A stretch of 58,048 nucleotides of DNA from Borrelia parkeri (GCF_023035815.1 NZ_CP073174.1:1-58048); one strand, 5' to 3'; shown: positions 36,441 through 46,767, counted from the first letter of the stretch. Notes: generated by a model not told the origin, from the sequence alone. Made by a program: numbers and translations.

Positions 36441-36938
36441 AAATTTTTATTAATGCTATATAAGTCGTTTTCACGGTTTGAATGCTAAGGCTAATTATAA
36501 AATAATTGTTCAATGCTTGAAAGTTTTTTAAGGCAAAAATGGGTAGTTTGTTCTAAAGATATTGTCTTATGTGTTTTTTTGAAAAATAGCATTTAGTTTA
36601 TACTATACACATATAGTACGTTCAAATATAGGGCACAATTGTAATTATTAGTAATTTAAAATTAAAGGTAGTTATCTCAAGTGATGCAAATGGGATTGAA
36701 AGTATTTTCCATTTGATATTGTTAATTGAATACATTTGTTACCTAAATTGTTTGAAGAGTTTAGGAAGATAAATTTGTTTATAGTTTTGATTCAAGATAT
36801 ACAATTTGATTACCTATTTGATGAGAGCTAAAGCAACTTTGTTTATTTAAGTACTTCTTTGTCTTGCAAGTTTCTTTATCATAAAGCAACGATACTAATG
36901 TTTTGTGATAAGATAATAGTTTGGTTTATAGTTTGCAG
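36441..36938. other. Gene-free region after the chb block
   Basis: Short frames such as LFEEFRKINLFIVLIQDIQF near 36760 hint at decayed coding sequence, but none is intact and I recognise no family. Confidence 0.4.
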
Positions 36939-36940
36939 TG

Positions 36941-38088
36941 TTAGCTATCAAATTCTTGTAGATTATAAATTATCAAATCAATCTGTTTTTGAACATCAAT
37001 CGTATATTGAATTATTTGAATAACCTTTTCAAGGTGCTCAATTTCATCAATACTTAATTCTCTTCCTTTTCTATATTTAAGATAGTTTTTAAGTACTTGA
37101 TAACTGCCTATAACAAATTCATATACATTGCAAGGCACATTTATAAATTTACTGTGATTATTATAAATAAGTTCCTTTGTTTCTTTTACGTATTCAATTT
37201 TTTGTACAAGACGTTTTTCATTGGTATTTGAAATATGAATACCAATATTTTTATCTAATTTACTGGTATCTTTTAGTAGGTGAGCGTTTATTAGATTAAT
37301 TCTTAGATGACTAAGTTTTTTTTCTTTGTTTCGTCTTTATTTTTAATAAAAATACTAATTGCAACACCTGTTTGAATATCAAATATATTTTCATCATTAC
37401 TACCATCATCTGTTTTTTCTTTTTTTCTTAAGTTACCATGCAAATTAGTAATGTAAATTTCATCAAAAGTTTGAAGTAAATGATATCTCATTCCTCTAAA
37501 TATGATATTATCTAAAAATCCATTATTGGTAATGATACCTAGAAAGCCTTCATCAGCACTTTCAATTTTATGTTCTGAAAATCTAATAAACTTTACATAA
37601 TCATCATTTAATGAAATTATTGCCTTTTCATTAAATGGTTCATTCTTTATTGTTTTATAACTTTTAATTAAGTTTAGGATATAAGCATTATTATTTTTTG
37701 ATCCTGTATTGTAAGGAGGATTACTAAGAATTACCAAAATAGGTTTATTTTTAATTTCATTAACGAGTTTATTCTCTGCGCTAATTGCAGGAAAGAACGC
37801 TTTAAAACTTTCCTGACTTGAGATTGATGTTATATGAAGAGTATTTGTTAAGAATATTTGTGGTCTTAAGTATTCATTTGGAAACTTGAAATCATAAAAT
37901 TCCTTTAAGAATTGACATAATTTTAAATGAGCAATCGCATATGGTGCCATTAAATATTCAAAACCATATATATTTTTAAGTATATGATCATTAATGTAGT
38001 CTTTTTGTTTTCCAGTTTGCTTTGGAATTTCTTTTAAAATGCATTTAATGACTTCAAGTAAAAATGTGCCAGTACCAGCAGCAAACAC
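36941..38088 (-). pseudogene. Adenine-specific DNA methyltransferase (restriction-modification) remnant
   Basis: The 261-codon upstream piece (37303-38088) has motif I FAAGTGTF at its very start and the catalytic motif ILSNPPYNTGS about residues 118-128, marking an N6-adenine methyltransferase of the large Borrelia type IIG/ISP enzymes (BBE02/BBH09-like). It breaks off at KKKNLVI. The downstream piece (from about 37290 to 36941) reads NAHLLKDTSKLDKNIGIHIS and VYEFVIGSYQVLKNYLKYRK, the typical C-terminal end. The N-terminal half and a middle block are gone, so no working enzyme is expected. Confidence 0.75.
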
Positions 38089-38099
38089 TTTTTAATATT

Positions 38100-38340
38100 C
38101 TTCAATCCTAGATCTATTGTGATTCTTATTGCTATTGTTAGCATACTCAATATCTTCAAAACTTTCCTTCATTAGAGCCTCTTTTGCATACTCATAAGTC
38201 GAAACATCTTTACCAAGGTCCCTCCCCGCTCCCCAGTCGTACTTTCAATTTGTCTAAGAATGTTTGATTTGCTTTCTCAGTCGCAGTAACTTGTGCCTTT
38301 AATTTACCAAAAATTCCTTCAGCTATTTTCACTACTCATG
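38100..38340 (-). pseudogene. Phage structural gene debris
   Basis: A minus-strand frame reads VKIAEGIFGKLKAQVTATEK then ANQTFLDKLK with stops around it, resembling a tail or tape-measure helical region of cp32-type prophages. The family is not certain. It abuts the methyltransferase remnant. Confidence 0.3.
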
Positions 38341-38524
38341 CTGTTAATTTAGTCTTATAGTGAATACTGCTTGAAACACTCCTGTAATTAGTTAAAATTA
38401 AACTATTATATTATTTACACAAAAATAAAAACTCTTTTTTTATACATTTTTTCACTATGCTCTATTTTTATAAAAATATGTTCTATAACATTAAAAACTA
38501 AAAAATATCAAAAAGGAAACATTT

Positions 38525-38780
38525 ATGATTATCTATAGTTTAAGAGATATTTTTTCCACTTTCAGGAGATGAAATAAATGAAAGAACATTAAGATATTAT
38601 ACTGAACCTGATACACTAATCACATTTAGCAAGGGGAATAACAGAACACCTATTATCAATAGTTATCACCCATGAATCCTTATTCATTTCTTTAATATTA
38701 CAGTAAACGTTAACAAAAATCCTGATAGTTCCTACGGACAACTCAGTAAATTATTAGACAAACAAAAAAAACTAAATTAA
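38525..38780 (+). pseudogene. cp32-like phage protein with frameshift and nonsense
   Basis: It starts MIIYSLRDIF after RBS AAAGGAAA. One extra T breaks the frame, which continues PLSGDEINERTLRYYTEPD and TLITFSKGNNRTPIINSYHP, then TGA, then FFNITVNVNKNPDSSYGQLS to the stop. The compact beta-type pattern resembles small tail proteins of cp32 prophages (a DUF1463-like protein is my best guess). Confidence 0.45.
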
Positions 38781-38950
38781 ATGCAATAAATTTAAGTATT
38801 TCATTAACAATAATTTTTAATTAAAATTAAAAATTATTTCACTAAGGATATTTAATGTCATTACCATAAAATAGCTATTATCAAAACAATTAAAGATAAT
38901 CGATCCATTTTGCAATATTAAACTACTTTTATAGTAAGCTTTTATTTATT

Positions 38951-39658
38951 TCAGTCCTCATAATCTTCCTTAATAGTTTCAACAGCCTTTTTCATTTCCT
39001 CAGAATTATTCAAATTTTTAAGAACATTCTCTGCCAATTTATAAGCTTCTTCTTCAGCTCTCTTCAAAATATCAACAGCTTGCTTAAAATTCTCTTCCTC
39101 TGTTCTATAAAATTCAGAATAAGCTGAGTTAGCTTTCACAAAATTTTTACGGGCTTTTTCTTCCTCTTCATAAGGCTTTTCTAAAGTTTCAAAAGCTTTA
39201 TCTTTATCAATAATCCAACTTTCAAGGGCTCCTTTCTCACCTTTTTCATTCTTATTCTTAGCATAAGCTTCTCTAGCTTTATCTAAAAGACATTCCAAAG
39301 CCTCTTCAGCTCCTCTCATATTTTTATAATACTTTTGCCAATTTTCATAAGCTTCAATACGAGCATAATTGAGCTCCCTTTCCTTAAAATAACCTTGGGT
39401 ATAAAGTTTATTAACTTTATCTCTAGCTTCGAAAGCTCTATAAAAAGCTGCTCTAACTTTTTCCAAAGAATTATCAATAGCCTCAGAAGAAACCGTTAAA
39501 ATTTCATTATCATTAGGGCTAACTTCATTTAACATCATATTTTTATAAGGCTTAAAAGTCCCAGACTTCATAATTTCACTTAATAAACTAACAGCTGCAT
39601 CACTATTACAGCCTATAAACAAAACCATTATTAATACAACACTTAATAAGCCTCTCAT
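38951..39658 (-). CDS. Lipoprotein with long coiled coil, unknown function
   Basis: A 235-residue protein with a short signal peptide and lipobox MRGLLSVVLIMVLFIGC (Cys17), so probably membrane-anchored. After about 60 residues it becomes a continuous charged helix (VRAAFYRAFEARDKVNKLY, EAYENWQKYYKNMRGAEEAL, EEEEKARKNFVKANSAYSEF) to the end. RBS GGAGGG lies seven bases before the ATG. I do not recognise the family. It is the only clearly intact lipoprotein of the core and does not share the vlp/vsp leader. Confidence 0.8.
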   Translation of the reverse strand: MRGLLSVVLIMVLFIGCNSDAAVSLLSEIMKSGTFKPYKNMMLNEVSPNDNEILTVSSEAIDNSLEKVRAAFYRAFEARDKVNKLYTQGYFKERELNYARIEAYENWQKYYKNMRGAEEALECLLDKAREAYAKNKNEKGEKGALESWIIDKDKAFETLEKPYEEEEKARKNFVKANSAYSEFYRTEEENFKQAVDILKRAEEEAYKLAENVLKNLNNSEEMKKAVETIKEDYED

Positions 39659-39959
39659 TAAACATCCCTCCTTTCTTTTAAGAGAAGAATACTATAAATA
39701 TATTTCAAATTTCTTTATTATAAATAAACTTTAATATAAAAATATATGAAATTTCAAAACAAAGGTAACAGCATTAAAGGTTGGGTTTAAATACAATACT
39801 ACAACTAAACTAGCAAAATAATGTATATATAATGTATATAAATTTATACAAACCTAATCTCAAAATTATTTTTCAATTACTGGCAGAAATATTGAAAATA
39901 AAATCTAATGTTTAAGACATATCAAAAAAAACTATATTTACATAAAAAATATGTGTAAC

Positions 39960-40835
39960 ACAAACACATAAAATTTATTTTATCCTTACAACTTCAAATG
40001 TATTCTTTAATGTCTTAATAATTAACTCTTGCACTGCTACCAATAATTTATTTATTAGCTGTTATTCTTACTCCTTGTACTTCTTTATTCCCCTCTTTTT
40101 ACAGTACTTGCTACAATTGATGCCAGTTTACATACTGTAACCAAATAAACTTAATGTTATTTTCCCTGCTACTGCTGCATTACCTGCTTCTTGTATTTCT
40201 GAATTACTTACTTGTAGCTAATATCTTAACTCTATCCTTATTATCTATCCCTCCAAACTGATTATAATGTTATAGATCCTTTCCTAGTGTTTTAAAAGCT
40301 AAATTCATTGTGACTTTTACTATTGATTGAAATACTTTCAAGGTTTTCTTTAATTCATCATCCGATGTTATTGTTCCTGAACAAGCAAAAATATGTGTAT
40401 ACCCCTACTACATTACTATCACCTATTGTTTCTAACAAATTTACATTTGTTTTTAATATATTTAAATGTATTTAAAGTAGACTTAGATTTTTCAACCTCA
40501 TTCCTAATTTACTTGTTTGATAAACCGCCATTATCTACATCTTTCTACTTTATCTGCTATTTTTTCTAATTCTTCTGGTGTTCCTTCAAGTTTTTTACCT
40601 AAATCTTTCAAATGTTATCCTACTCCATCTTTAGTTGTAGCTACAGTTATATTAATATCCAATCCAAAGCACCTTAGAATAACTCCATAAATGCGTAAAA
40701 GAAATTCTCAACACTTTTATCTAATTCCATTAGAGAATTACCTATATTGCCCGAAAACCCTTTAATAATACTTATTAAATTATTATTTACTAATTTTTAA
40801 TAAATTCTTCATTTTATTGAGACTCCTGTACAATC
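39960..40835 (-). pseudogene. vlp: Strongly decayed class C vlp
   Basis: Minus-strand sequence matches the class C genes in order: remains of the C-terminal VAVEDIIKKTVKN region near 40000-40070, middle pieces, DTLGFTAK-like remains near 40650, and a start region near 40800-40815 resembling the MKNFF leader of the gene at 14521, upstream of which CAGAGGGTAGGTAAAACA also matches. Stops occur in every frame. It is the only antigen relic right of the core on the minus strand, so it belongs to an older arrangement. Confidence 0.65.
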
Positions 40836-40947
40836 AGAGGGTAGGTAAAACAAAAGGAAAACAATCCCTATGAAGAGAGGGGTTTTCCTTTTTTACTATC
40901 TTATAATCATTCAGGTCGAAAGCATAGTGATGGAATTCTTTAACAAT

Positions 40948-41022
40948 AGATTGATGGTAAAACTACATTTGAGCTTTTTGATAAACTAAAGATAATAGAC
41001 TAAATACTTTATGTTATAGTTA
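40948..41022 (+). pseudogene. Short terminase remnant
   Basis: DGKTTFELFDKLKIID piece of the terminase fragment before the bdr promoter; nuclease part deleted. Confidence 0.45.
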
Positions 41023-41059
41023 GGGACTTTCTTAAATCACATATTACTAAAATAAGGGT

Positions 41060-41086
41060 CCTATAATACTTTAAGTATTATATAAT
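41060..41086 (+). promoter_or_regulatory. Conserved bdr promoter
   Basis: TATAAT at 41081-41086, 20 bases before the ATG, within the shared bdr upstream block. Confidence 0.55.
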
Positions 41087-41106
41087 AATTACATAAGGAG
41101 ATTTTT

Positions 41107-41727
41107 ATGGGACTTGCACAACCAGTAATTACTCAACAAATGGTTATAGCAGAACTTACTAGAGCTGGTATAAATAGAGATATTGCTATTGATCTCTCTT
41201 ACAGATATTATAAAAATGAGCTTACACACAAGGATATTGAGTATTTAGAGACTACTTTTAACCTTAAGCTTGAAAAAGTTGAAGCTCTATTACAAGCTGA
41301 GATTCAAAGGGTTGAGGCAACCTTAAAATCTGATATTAGAGACCTTGATACTAAAATTGATTCTGTTGAGAATAATCTTAATACTAAGATTGATACAGTT
41401 AGAAGTGAATTAAAATCTGACATTAAGGATCTGGATAATAAGATTGATACTGTTGAGAACAATCTTAATACTAAGATTGATAATGTTAAAAGTGAATTAA
41501 AATCTGCCATTAAAGACCTGGATAATAAGATTGATACTGTTGAGAATAATCTTAACATCAAGATTGATACTAAATTCAATGATCTGGATAATAAGATTGA
41601 TATTAACAAAATGGAACTTAAGAGTACATTAAGACTTCATGGTTGGATGTTTGGTACCCTTATTACCCTTAATATAGGAATTTTTTTAACATTAATGTCC
41701 ATAGTTTATTCGTTGTTGAATAAGTAA
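41107..41727 (+). CDS. bdr: Bdr protein
   Basis: A 206-residue Bdr protein and the first gene of the right arm. The N-terminal domain is GLAQPVITQQMVIAELTRAG. It is followed by about five alternating units of KIDTVENNLNTKID and VRSELKSDIKDLDN type. The membrane helix WMFGTLITLNIGIFLTLMSI ends YSLLNK. It is transcribed toward the right telomere, opposite to the left-arm copies. Confidence 0.92.
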   Translation: MGLAQPVITQQMVIAELTRAGINRDIAIDLSYRYYKNELTHKDIEYLETTFNLKLEKVEALLQAEIQRVEATLKSDIRDLDTKIDSVENNLNTKIDTVRSELKSDIKDLDNKIDTVENNLNTKIDNVKSELKSAIKDLDNKIDTVENNLNIKIDTKFNDLDNKIDINKMELKSTLRLHGWMFGTLITLNIGIFLTLMSIVYSLLNK

Positions 41728-41949
41728 ATTTATTTGATTATCTCCCTTATTTAATTGATTATATATCAGTTATTTTTTTACCAAAACCAATAAATTATTT
41801 TATTAATAAATAATTTATCTTTGAGCATTGTTACATTCCCCAAAGTCTTTGTAAATAAAGGTGTATCTATTTTTTTATTTTCTGTTTTTATTTTGTTCAA
41901 TGCTTGTTAGCCATCTTGCCCTCCTGAGTAATAAAGGAGGCACGTGATA

Positions 41950-42861
41950 ATGAAAAGAATTACTTTTTGTGCATTATTGATGACTTTATTTTTACTTATT
42001 AGTTGTGGGAGTGGCAGTACTAAGGCTGAGGATCCTAAAACCACATTCTTAACTTCTATTGCTAATTTGGGTAAAGGGTTCTTAGATGTTTTTACTTCTC
42101 TTTCTGATATGGTTTCTGGTGCTTTTGGTATTAAGGCTGACACTAAAAAATCTGATATAGGGAAATACTTTAGTGATATTGAGACTACTATGAACACAGT
42201 TAAAAAGAAATTACAGACAGAAGTTGCTACTAATGGAAATTACTCAAAACTTAAATCTGTTGTTGATACGTTTATTACAGGCACATTAGACAAGATTGCA
42301 GAAGGGGCTAAGACTGCTGGAGAGGCTATTGGTTCTGATAATAACCCAATTGCTAATGTTGCTACTGGTGATGCTGCAGGTACTGCTGGTGGGGATGTTG
42401 CAAACTTAGTAAAGGGAATTAAAAGTATTGTAGATATAGTACTTCAGGGTAAAGGAAATCCTGAGGCTGGTACTGAAAAAAAGGCAGATGGTCTTACTGC
42501 AAGAAATAATAATGCTGATGGTGAAGCAGGTAAATTATTTGCTAATGATAATGCTGGTGCTAATGCAAAGAAGGCCGTAGCTGATGCAGCAAAAGCAGTT
42601 GGTGCTGTAACTGGTGCTGATATTCTAAAAGCAATAGTTAAAAATGGCGCTAGTTCAGCTGCTGCTGGAGTTAAAGATAATGTTATTAGCGCTGCAGTAA
42701 GTGCTGTTACTAAAGCATTAAATACATTAACTATTGCAATAAGGAATACAGTTGATAGTGGATTAAAAACAATCAGTGAAGCACTAGCAGCCGTTAAACA
42801 AGAAGATAAGCCTGCAGAAGCTACTACACCTACAGATGCAGCAACTGGTGGCCAGCAATAA
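41950..42861 (+). CDS. vlp: Variable large protein, class A/B mosaic
   Basis: A 303-residue Vlp lipoprotein with FC leader. Residues up to about 135 are class A ([40 protein letters not shown]). From ASEAIG-like KTAGEAIGSDNNPIANVA on, it is class B ([53 protein letters not shown]). The end is class A again (TVDSGLKTISEAL.., EATTPTDAATGGQQ). The usual LRAMAKxGKFA segment is missing, making it about 45 residues short. The frame is intact, so a functional chimera is possible. Confidence 0.9.
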   Translation: MKRITFCALLMTLFLLISCGSGSTKAEDPKTTFLTSIANLGKGFLDVFTSLSDMVSGAFGIKADTKKSDIGKYFSDIETTMNTVKKKLQTEVATNGNYSKLKSVVDTFITGTLDKIAEGAKTAGEAIGSDNNPIANVATGDAAGTAGGDVANLVKGIKSIVDIVLQGKGNPEAGTEKKADGLTARNNNADGEAGKLFANDNAGANAKKAVADAAKAVGAVTGADILKAIVKNGASSAAAGVKDNVISAAVSAVTKALNTLTIAIRNTVDSGLKTISEALAAVKQEDKPAEATTPTDAATGGQQ

Positions 42862-42900
42862 TAAATAATTATTAATATACATAACTAAATAAAGTCATTT

Positions 42901-42944
42901 GAGGAAAGCTCTTCTCTCTTCATGAGATTTGTTTTCCTTTTTTA
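42901..42944 (+). terminator. Vlp cassette 3' hairpin
   Basis: GAGGAAA..GTTTTCC hairpin with T run, after AAATAAAGTCATT. Confidence 0.65.
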
Positions 42945-42997
42945 CTATCTGTAATAATACTCAGGTCTAAATAGTATTGACAGCAATCATTCAATAA

Positions 42998-43070
42998 CGG
43001 TTTGATGTTAAGATTGCATTTGAGCTTTTTTATAAACTAAATAAAATAGACTAAACATTTATGTTAGATT
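42998..43070 (+). pseudogene. Short terminase remnant
   Basis: Residual DGKT.FELF piece upstream of the bdr promoter, further altered by base loss. Confidence 0.4.
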
Positions 43071-43104
43071 GAGGGCCATCTTAAATCACATTTTACTAAG
43101 ATAA

Positions 43105-43135
43105 GGTTCCTATAACAGTTAAAATATTATATAAT
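43105..43135 (+). promoter_or_regulatory. Conserved bdr promoter
   Basis: TATAAT at 43130-43135, 19 bases before the ATG. Confidence 0.55.
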
Positions 43136-43154
43136 AATTACATAAGGAGATTTT

Positions 43155-43742
43155 ATGCAAAATTCATCACTACATTCTGTTGCTAGTACACAGATTTTTA
43201 ATGGGAATATTACAGAGGAGATTATATACCAAGAGTTTGTAAAGATGGGTATGCAAGATTTTGTTGCAAATGATCTCTCTAAAAGATATTACCGTAATGA
43301 ACTGACTTATAAAGATATTGAGTATTTAGAGAGTAATTTTAATCTTAAGTTTGAGATGTTAGAACGTAGTTTAAAATCTGAGATTATTTCTGTTAAAACT
43401 GAACTTGATAATAAGATAGATATTGTTAGGAATGAGTTAAAATCTGATATTAAAGACCTGGATAACAAAATAGATTCTGTTGAAAGTAACTTAAATGTGA
43501 AGATTGACACTAAATTTAATGAACTTGATAATAAGATTGATACAGTCAGAAGTGAATTAAGATCTGACATTAAAGACTTGGATAATAAGATTGATGTTAA
43601 CAAAATGGAGCTTGATAATAAACTTGATAAAACTGTATCAGAATTTAAAAGTACATCAAGACTACATAATTGGATGTTTGGTACCCTTATTACCCTTAAT
43701 ATAGGAATATTCTTAGCATTAATGTCATTATTAGTAAAGTAA
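43155..43742 (+). CDS. bdr: Bdr protein with a divergent N-terminal domain
   Basis: A 195-residue Bdr protein. The first 45 residues (MQNSSLHSVASTQIFNGNIT then EEIIYQEFVKMGMQDFVAND) are unlike the GLAQPVITQQ domain of the other nine copies, though the spacing to LSKRYYRNELTYKDIEYLE is kept. The KID repeat region and C-terminal helix (NWMFGTLITLNIGIFLALMS) are of the common type, and the 3' flank too. It represents another Bdr subfamily, or a fusion of two. Confidence 0.9.
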   Translation: MQNSSLHSVASTQIFNGNITEEIIYQEFVKMGMQDFVANDLSKRYYRNELTYKDIEYLESNFNLKFEMLERSLKSEIISVKTELDNKIDIVRNELKSDIKDLDNKIDSVESNLNVKIDTKFNELDNKIDTVRSELRSDIKDLDNKIDVNKMELDNKLDKTVSEFKSTSRLHNWMFGTLITLNIGIFLALMSLLVK

Positions 43743-43965
43743 ATTTATTTAATTGAATTTCTGTCAGTTATTTTCTTATCAAAATCATTTAATTTTTGTA
43801 AAAAAAATTAAATGATTTTGTTAGAGATAATTAATAGATTAGTTGTTATGTTGTGTTTAATCTCTAAAATGTTAAATTATCTGTGCTTTTAGTTTTTGTT
43901 TTTATGCTTATCAAAGTTTGTTAACCATCTTGTCCCTTGTTGAGGTAATAAGGAGGCACGTGATA

Positions 43966-45024
43966 ATGAAAAGAATTACTTTTTGTGCATTATTAATGAC
44001 TTTATTTTTACTTCTTAGTTGTGGGAGTGGTAGTTCTAAGTCTGAAGATCCTAAAACCACATTCTTAAACTCTATTGCTAATTTAGGTAAAGGGTTCTTA
44101 GATGTTTTTACTTCACTTTCTGATATGATTACTGGAGCCTTTGGTATTAAGGCTGAGACTAAAAAGGAAGATATTGGAGCTTATTTCACTAAAATTGCTG
44201 ACACTATGAACACAGTTAAGGAAAAGTTACAAGATGAAGTTGCTGAGAACGGGAATTACTTAAAACTTAAATCAGTTGTTGATACGTTTATTACTAACAC
44301 GTTAGATAAAATTGCTGATGGTGCTAAAGAAGCGGCTAAAGGGGCTGTTGGTGACGATAAGATTGGTGGTGCTACTAATGCAGGTCAAGATGCTGCACCG
44401 GCAGATACTGCAAGTGTAAAATCTCTAGTTAAAGGAATTAAAACCATTGTTGATGTGGTTCTAAAAAAGGATGAAGGGAGTGCAGAGGCTACTAAAACGG
44501 GTGATGATAAAAAGGATATTGGTAAATTATTTGATGGTACCAAGGCTAATAGTACTGATGCAGAGGCAGCTGCAGCAAGTGCATCAATAGGGGCTATAAC
44601 TGGTGCTGACATTTTACAAGCTATTGCTAGCTCTAAAGAAAATCCTGCTACAGATGCTACTGAAGGAATTGAAAAAGCTACAGATGCAGCTGAGATTGCT
44701 ATTGCTCCGGCTGTTGCTGGTAAGCAAGAAATTAAAGAGGTTTCAGCAAAGAAAGACGTTGTTATTGCAGCAGGAATAGCATTGCGAGCAATGGCTAAGG
44801 GTGGTAAATTTGCTGCTAAGGCTGAAGAGAAATCTGCTCATGCAGTTAATGGTGCAGCAGCTAGTGCTGTTGGTAAGACTTTGAGTACTCTAATAATAGC
44901 AATAAGAAATACTGTTGATAGTGGTTTAAAGACAATAAGTGATGCTCTTGCTACAGTTAATCAAGAAGATAAATCTGTAGAAGTTAATAACACAGTAGAA
45001 GCAACAGCTAGTGGACAACAATAA
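43966..45024 (+). CDS. vlp: Variable large protein, class A
   Basis: A 352-residue Vlp lipoprotein, FC leader, class A signature ([20 protein letters not shown]). The variable block GIEKATDAAEIAIAPAVAG is shared with the left-arm gene at 9454. Conserved elements are [25 protein letters not shown] and AIRNTVDSGLKTI; the tail has VNQEDKSVEVNNTVEATASG in place of the usual VTQEDK. It follows a bdr with the conserved upstream block. Confidence 0.93.
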   Translation: MKRITFCALLMTLFLLLSCGSGSSKSEDPKTTFLNSIANLGKGFLDVFTSLSDMITGAFGIKAETKKEDIGAYFTKIADTMNTVKEKLQDEVAENGNYLKLKSVVDTFITNTLDKIADGAKEAAKGAVGDDKIGGATNAGQDAAPADTASVKSLVKGIKTIVDVVLKKDEGSAEATKTGDDKKDIGKLFDGTKANSTDAEAAAASASIGAITGADILQAIASSKENPATDATEGIEKATDAAEIAIAPAVAGKQEIKEVSAKKDVVIAAGIALRAMAKGGKFAAKAEEKSAHAVNGAAASAVGKTLSTLIIAIRNTVDSGLKTISDALATVNQEDKSVEVNNTVEATASGQQ

Positions 45025-45063
45025 TAAATAATTATCAATAAACATAACTAAATAAAGTCATTT

Positions 45064-45107
45064 GAGGAAAACTTTTCTCTCTTTATGAGAATTGTTTTCC
45101 TTTTTTA
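45064..45107 (+). terminator. Vlp cassette 3' hairpin
   Basis: GAGGAAAAC..GTTTTCC hairpin with T run after the vlp ending at 45024. Confidence 0.65.
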
Positions 45108-45159
45108 CTATCTGTAATAATACTCAGGTCTAAATAGTATTGATAGCTATCCTTTAACA

Positions 45160-45230
45160 ACGGATTGATGGTAAGATTTCATTTCAGTTTTTTGATAAAC
45201 TAAAAAAAATAGACTAAATACTTTATTTTA
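45160..45230 (+). pseudogene. Short terminase remnant
   Basis: DGKISFQFFDKLKKID piece before the bdr promoter. Confidence 0.45.
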
Positions 45231-45269
45231 GATTTAGGGACCCTTTTAAATCACATTTTACTAACATAA

Positions 45270-45300
45270 GGTTCCTATAACACTTAAGATATTATATAAT
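45270..45300 (+). promoter_or_regulatory. Conserved bdr promoter
   Basis: TATAAT at 45295-45300, 20 bases before the ATG. Confidence 0.55.
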
Positions 45301-45320
45301 AATTATATAAGGAGATTTTT

Positions 45321-45863
45321 ATGGGACTTGCACAACCAGTTATTACTCAACAAATGGTTATAGCAGAACTTACTAAAGCTGGCATTAAGAGAGATATTGC
45401 TATTGATTTATCTTATAGATATTATCGTAATGAACTGACTTACAAGGATATTGAATTCTTAAAAGAAAACTTTGATATAAAACTTGAAAAAGTTGAAGCA
45501 CTCTTACAAGCTGAAATTAAATCTGTAGAGTCAAGCTTACAAGCTGAGATTCAAAGGGTTGAGACAACCTTAAGATCTGATATTAGAGACCTTGATAATA
45601 AAATTAATGTTGTTGAGAGTAATCTTAACACTAAGATTGATACTAAATTCAATGAACTTGATACCAAGATTGACAACGTTAGAAGTGAACTAAAATCAGA
45701 CATTAAGGACCTCGATAATAAGATTGATACTGTTAGAAGTGAATTAAAATCTGATATTAAAGACCTTGATAGTAAACTTAAACTACATAATTGGATGTTT
45801 GGTACTCTTATTACCCTAAATATAGGAATATTCTTAGCATTAATGTCATTATTAGTAAAGTAA
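45321..45863 (+). CDS. bdr: Bdr protein
   Basis: A 180-residue Bdr protein with the common N-terminal domain, then VEALLQAEIKSVESSLQAEI and units of DIRDLDNKI, VESNLNTKI and VRSELKSDIKDLD. The usual STSRLHNW before the membrane helix is shortened to SKLKLHNW. The helix ends LALMSLLVK. RBS AAGGAG seven bases before the ATG. Confidence 0.92.
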   Translation: MGLAQPVITQQMVIAELTKAGIKRDIAIDLSYRYYRNELTYKDIEFLKENFDIKLEKVEALLQAEIKSVESSLQAEIQRVETTLRSDIRDLDNKINVVESNLNTKIDTKFNELDTKIDNVRSELKSDIKDLDNKIDTVRSELKSDIKDLDSKLKLHNWMFGTLITLNIGIFLALMSLLVK

Positions 45864-46080
45864 ATTTATTTAATTAGCCCCTTATTTAATTGACTTTATG
45901 TCAATTATTTTTTTACAAAAATCATTTAATTATTCATTAAATACAATTTAATTTCATTAATTGTTATATCACACACAGTATCTGAAATGTTAAAGTATCT
46001 ATGCTTTTAGTTTTTGTTTTTATTTTATTCAAAGGTTGTTAACCATCTTGTCCCCCTGAGTAATAAGGAGGCACGTGATA

Positions 46081-46713
46081 ATGAAAAGAATTACTTTTTG
46101 TGCGTTATTAATGACTTTATTTTTACTTATGTCTTGTAATAATTCAGCTTCTTCTCCTAAAGATGGGCAAGCGGCTAAATCTGATGGCACTCTTATTGAT
46201 TTAGCTACAATAAGTTCGAAAATAACAGAGGCTGTTGCTTTTGCTAAGAGTGTTAAAGAAATTCATACTTTAGTTAAGTCTATTGATGAGCTCGCTAAAG
46301 CTATTGGTAAGAAAGTTAACAACGATGGTCAACTTACTCAGGCTACTGATAAGGATAAAAATGAATCATTAGTTGCAGGAGTATATAATGTAGTGGGGTC
46401 TATAAGTGTTAAGTTAAAAAAATTAGAAACAATAAGTGGGATTTCTGATGAAATGAAGCAAAAGATTACTGCTGTTAAATCTTCAGGTGATAAGTTTATA
46501 GAGAAGGTTAAAGCACAACATGCTAGCCTTAATACTGAGTCAGATTCAAAAAAAGCTATAGATAAGGCCGATGGTGATGGCAGTAAGGGAGCTAAAGAGC
46601 TTGGTGAACTAAACACAACAATTGATACTTTGTTAACTTCTGCTGAAGCTACAGCAACAGCTGCAATTAATTCGCTTTCAACTTCTACTAAGTTAGAGCC
46701 TACTAAGTCTTAA
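46081..46713 (+). CDS. vsp: Variable small protein (Vsp)
   Basis: A 210-residue Vsp/OspC-family lipoprotein with leader [19 protein letters not shown]. The first 80 mature residues (NNSASSPKDGQAAKSDGTL.., SIDELAKAIGKKV) match the left-arm vsp at 23181, while the central region (AGVYNVVGSISVKLKKLETI, SGISDEMKQKITAVKSSGDK) is different. It ends LSTSTKLEPTKS. It lies between a bdr and a headless vlp, the same order as for the vsp genes of the left arm. Confidence 0.93.
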   Translation: MKRITFCALLMTLFLLMSCNNSASSPKDGQAAKSDGTLIDLATISSKITEAVAFAKSVKEIHTLVKSIDELAKAIGKKVNNDGQLTQATDKDKNESLVAGVYNVVGSISVKLKKLETISGISDEMKQKITAVKSSGDKFIEKVKAQHASLNTESDSKKAIDKADGDGSKGAKELGELNTTIDTLLTSAEATATAAINSLSTSTKLEPTKS

Positions 46714-46767
46714 TTAAAAGATAAATTATTATAAGATTATTTTTTAATCAATCGTTATTTTCTTATA

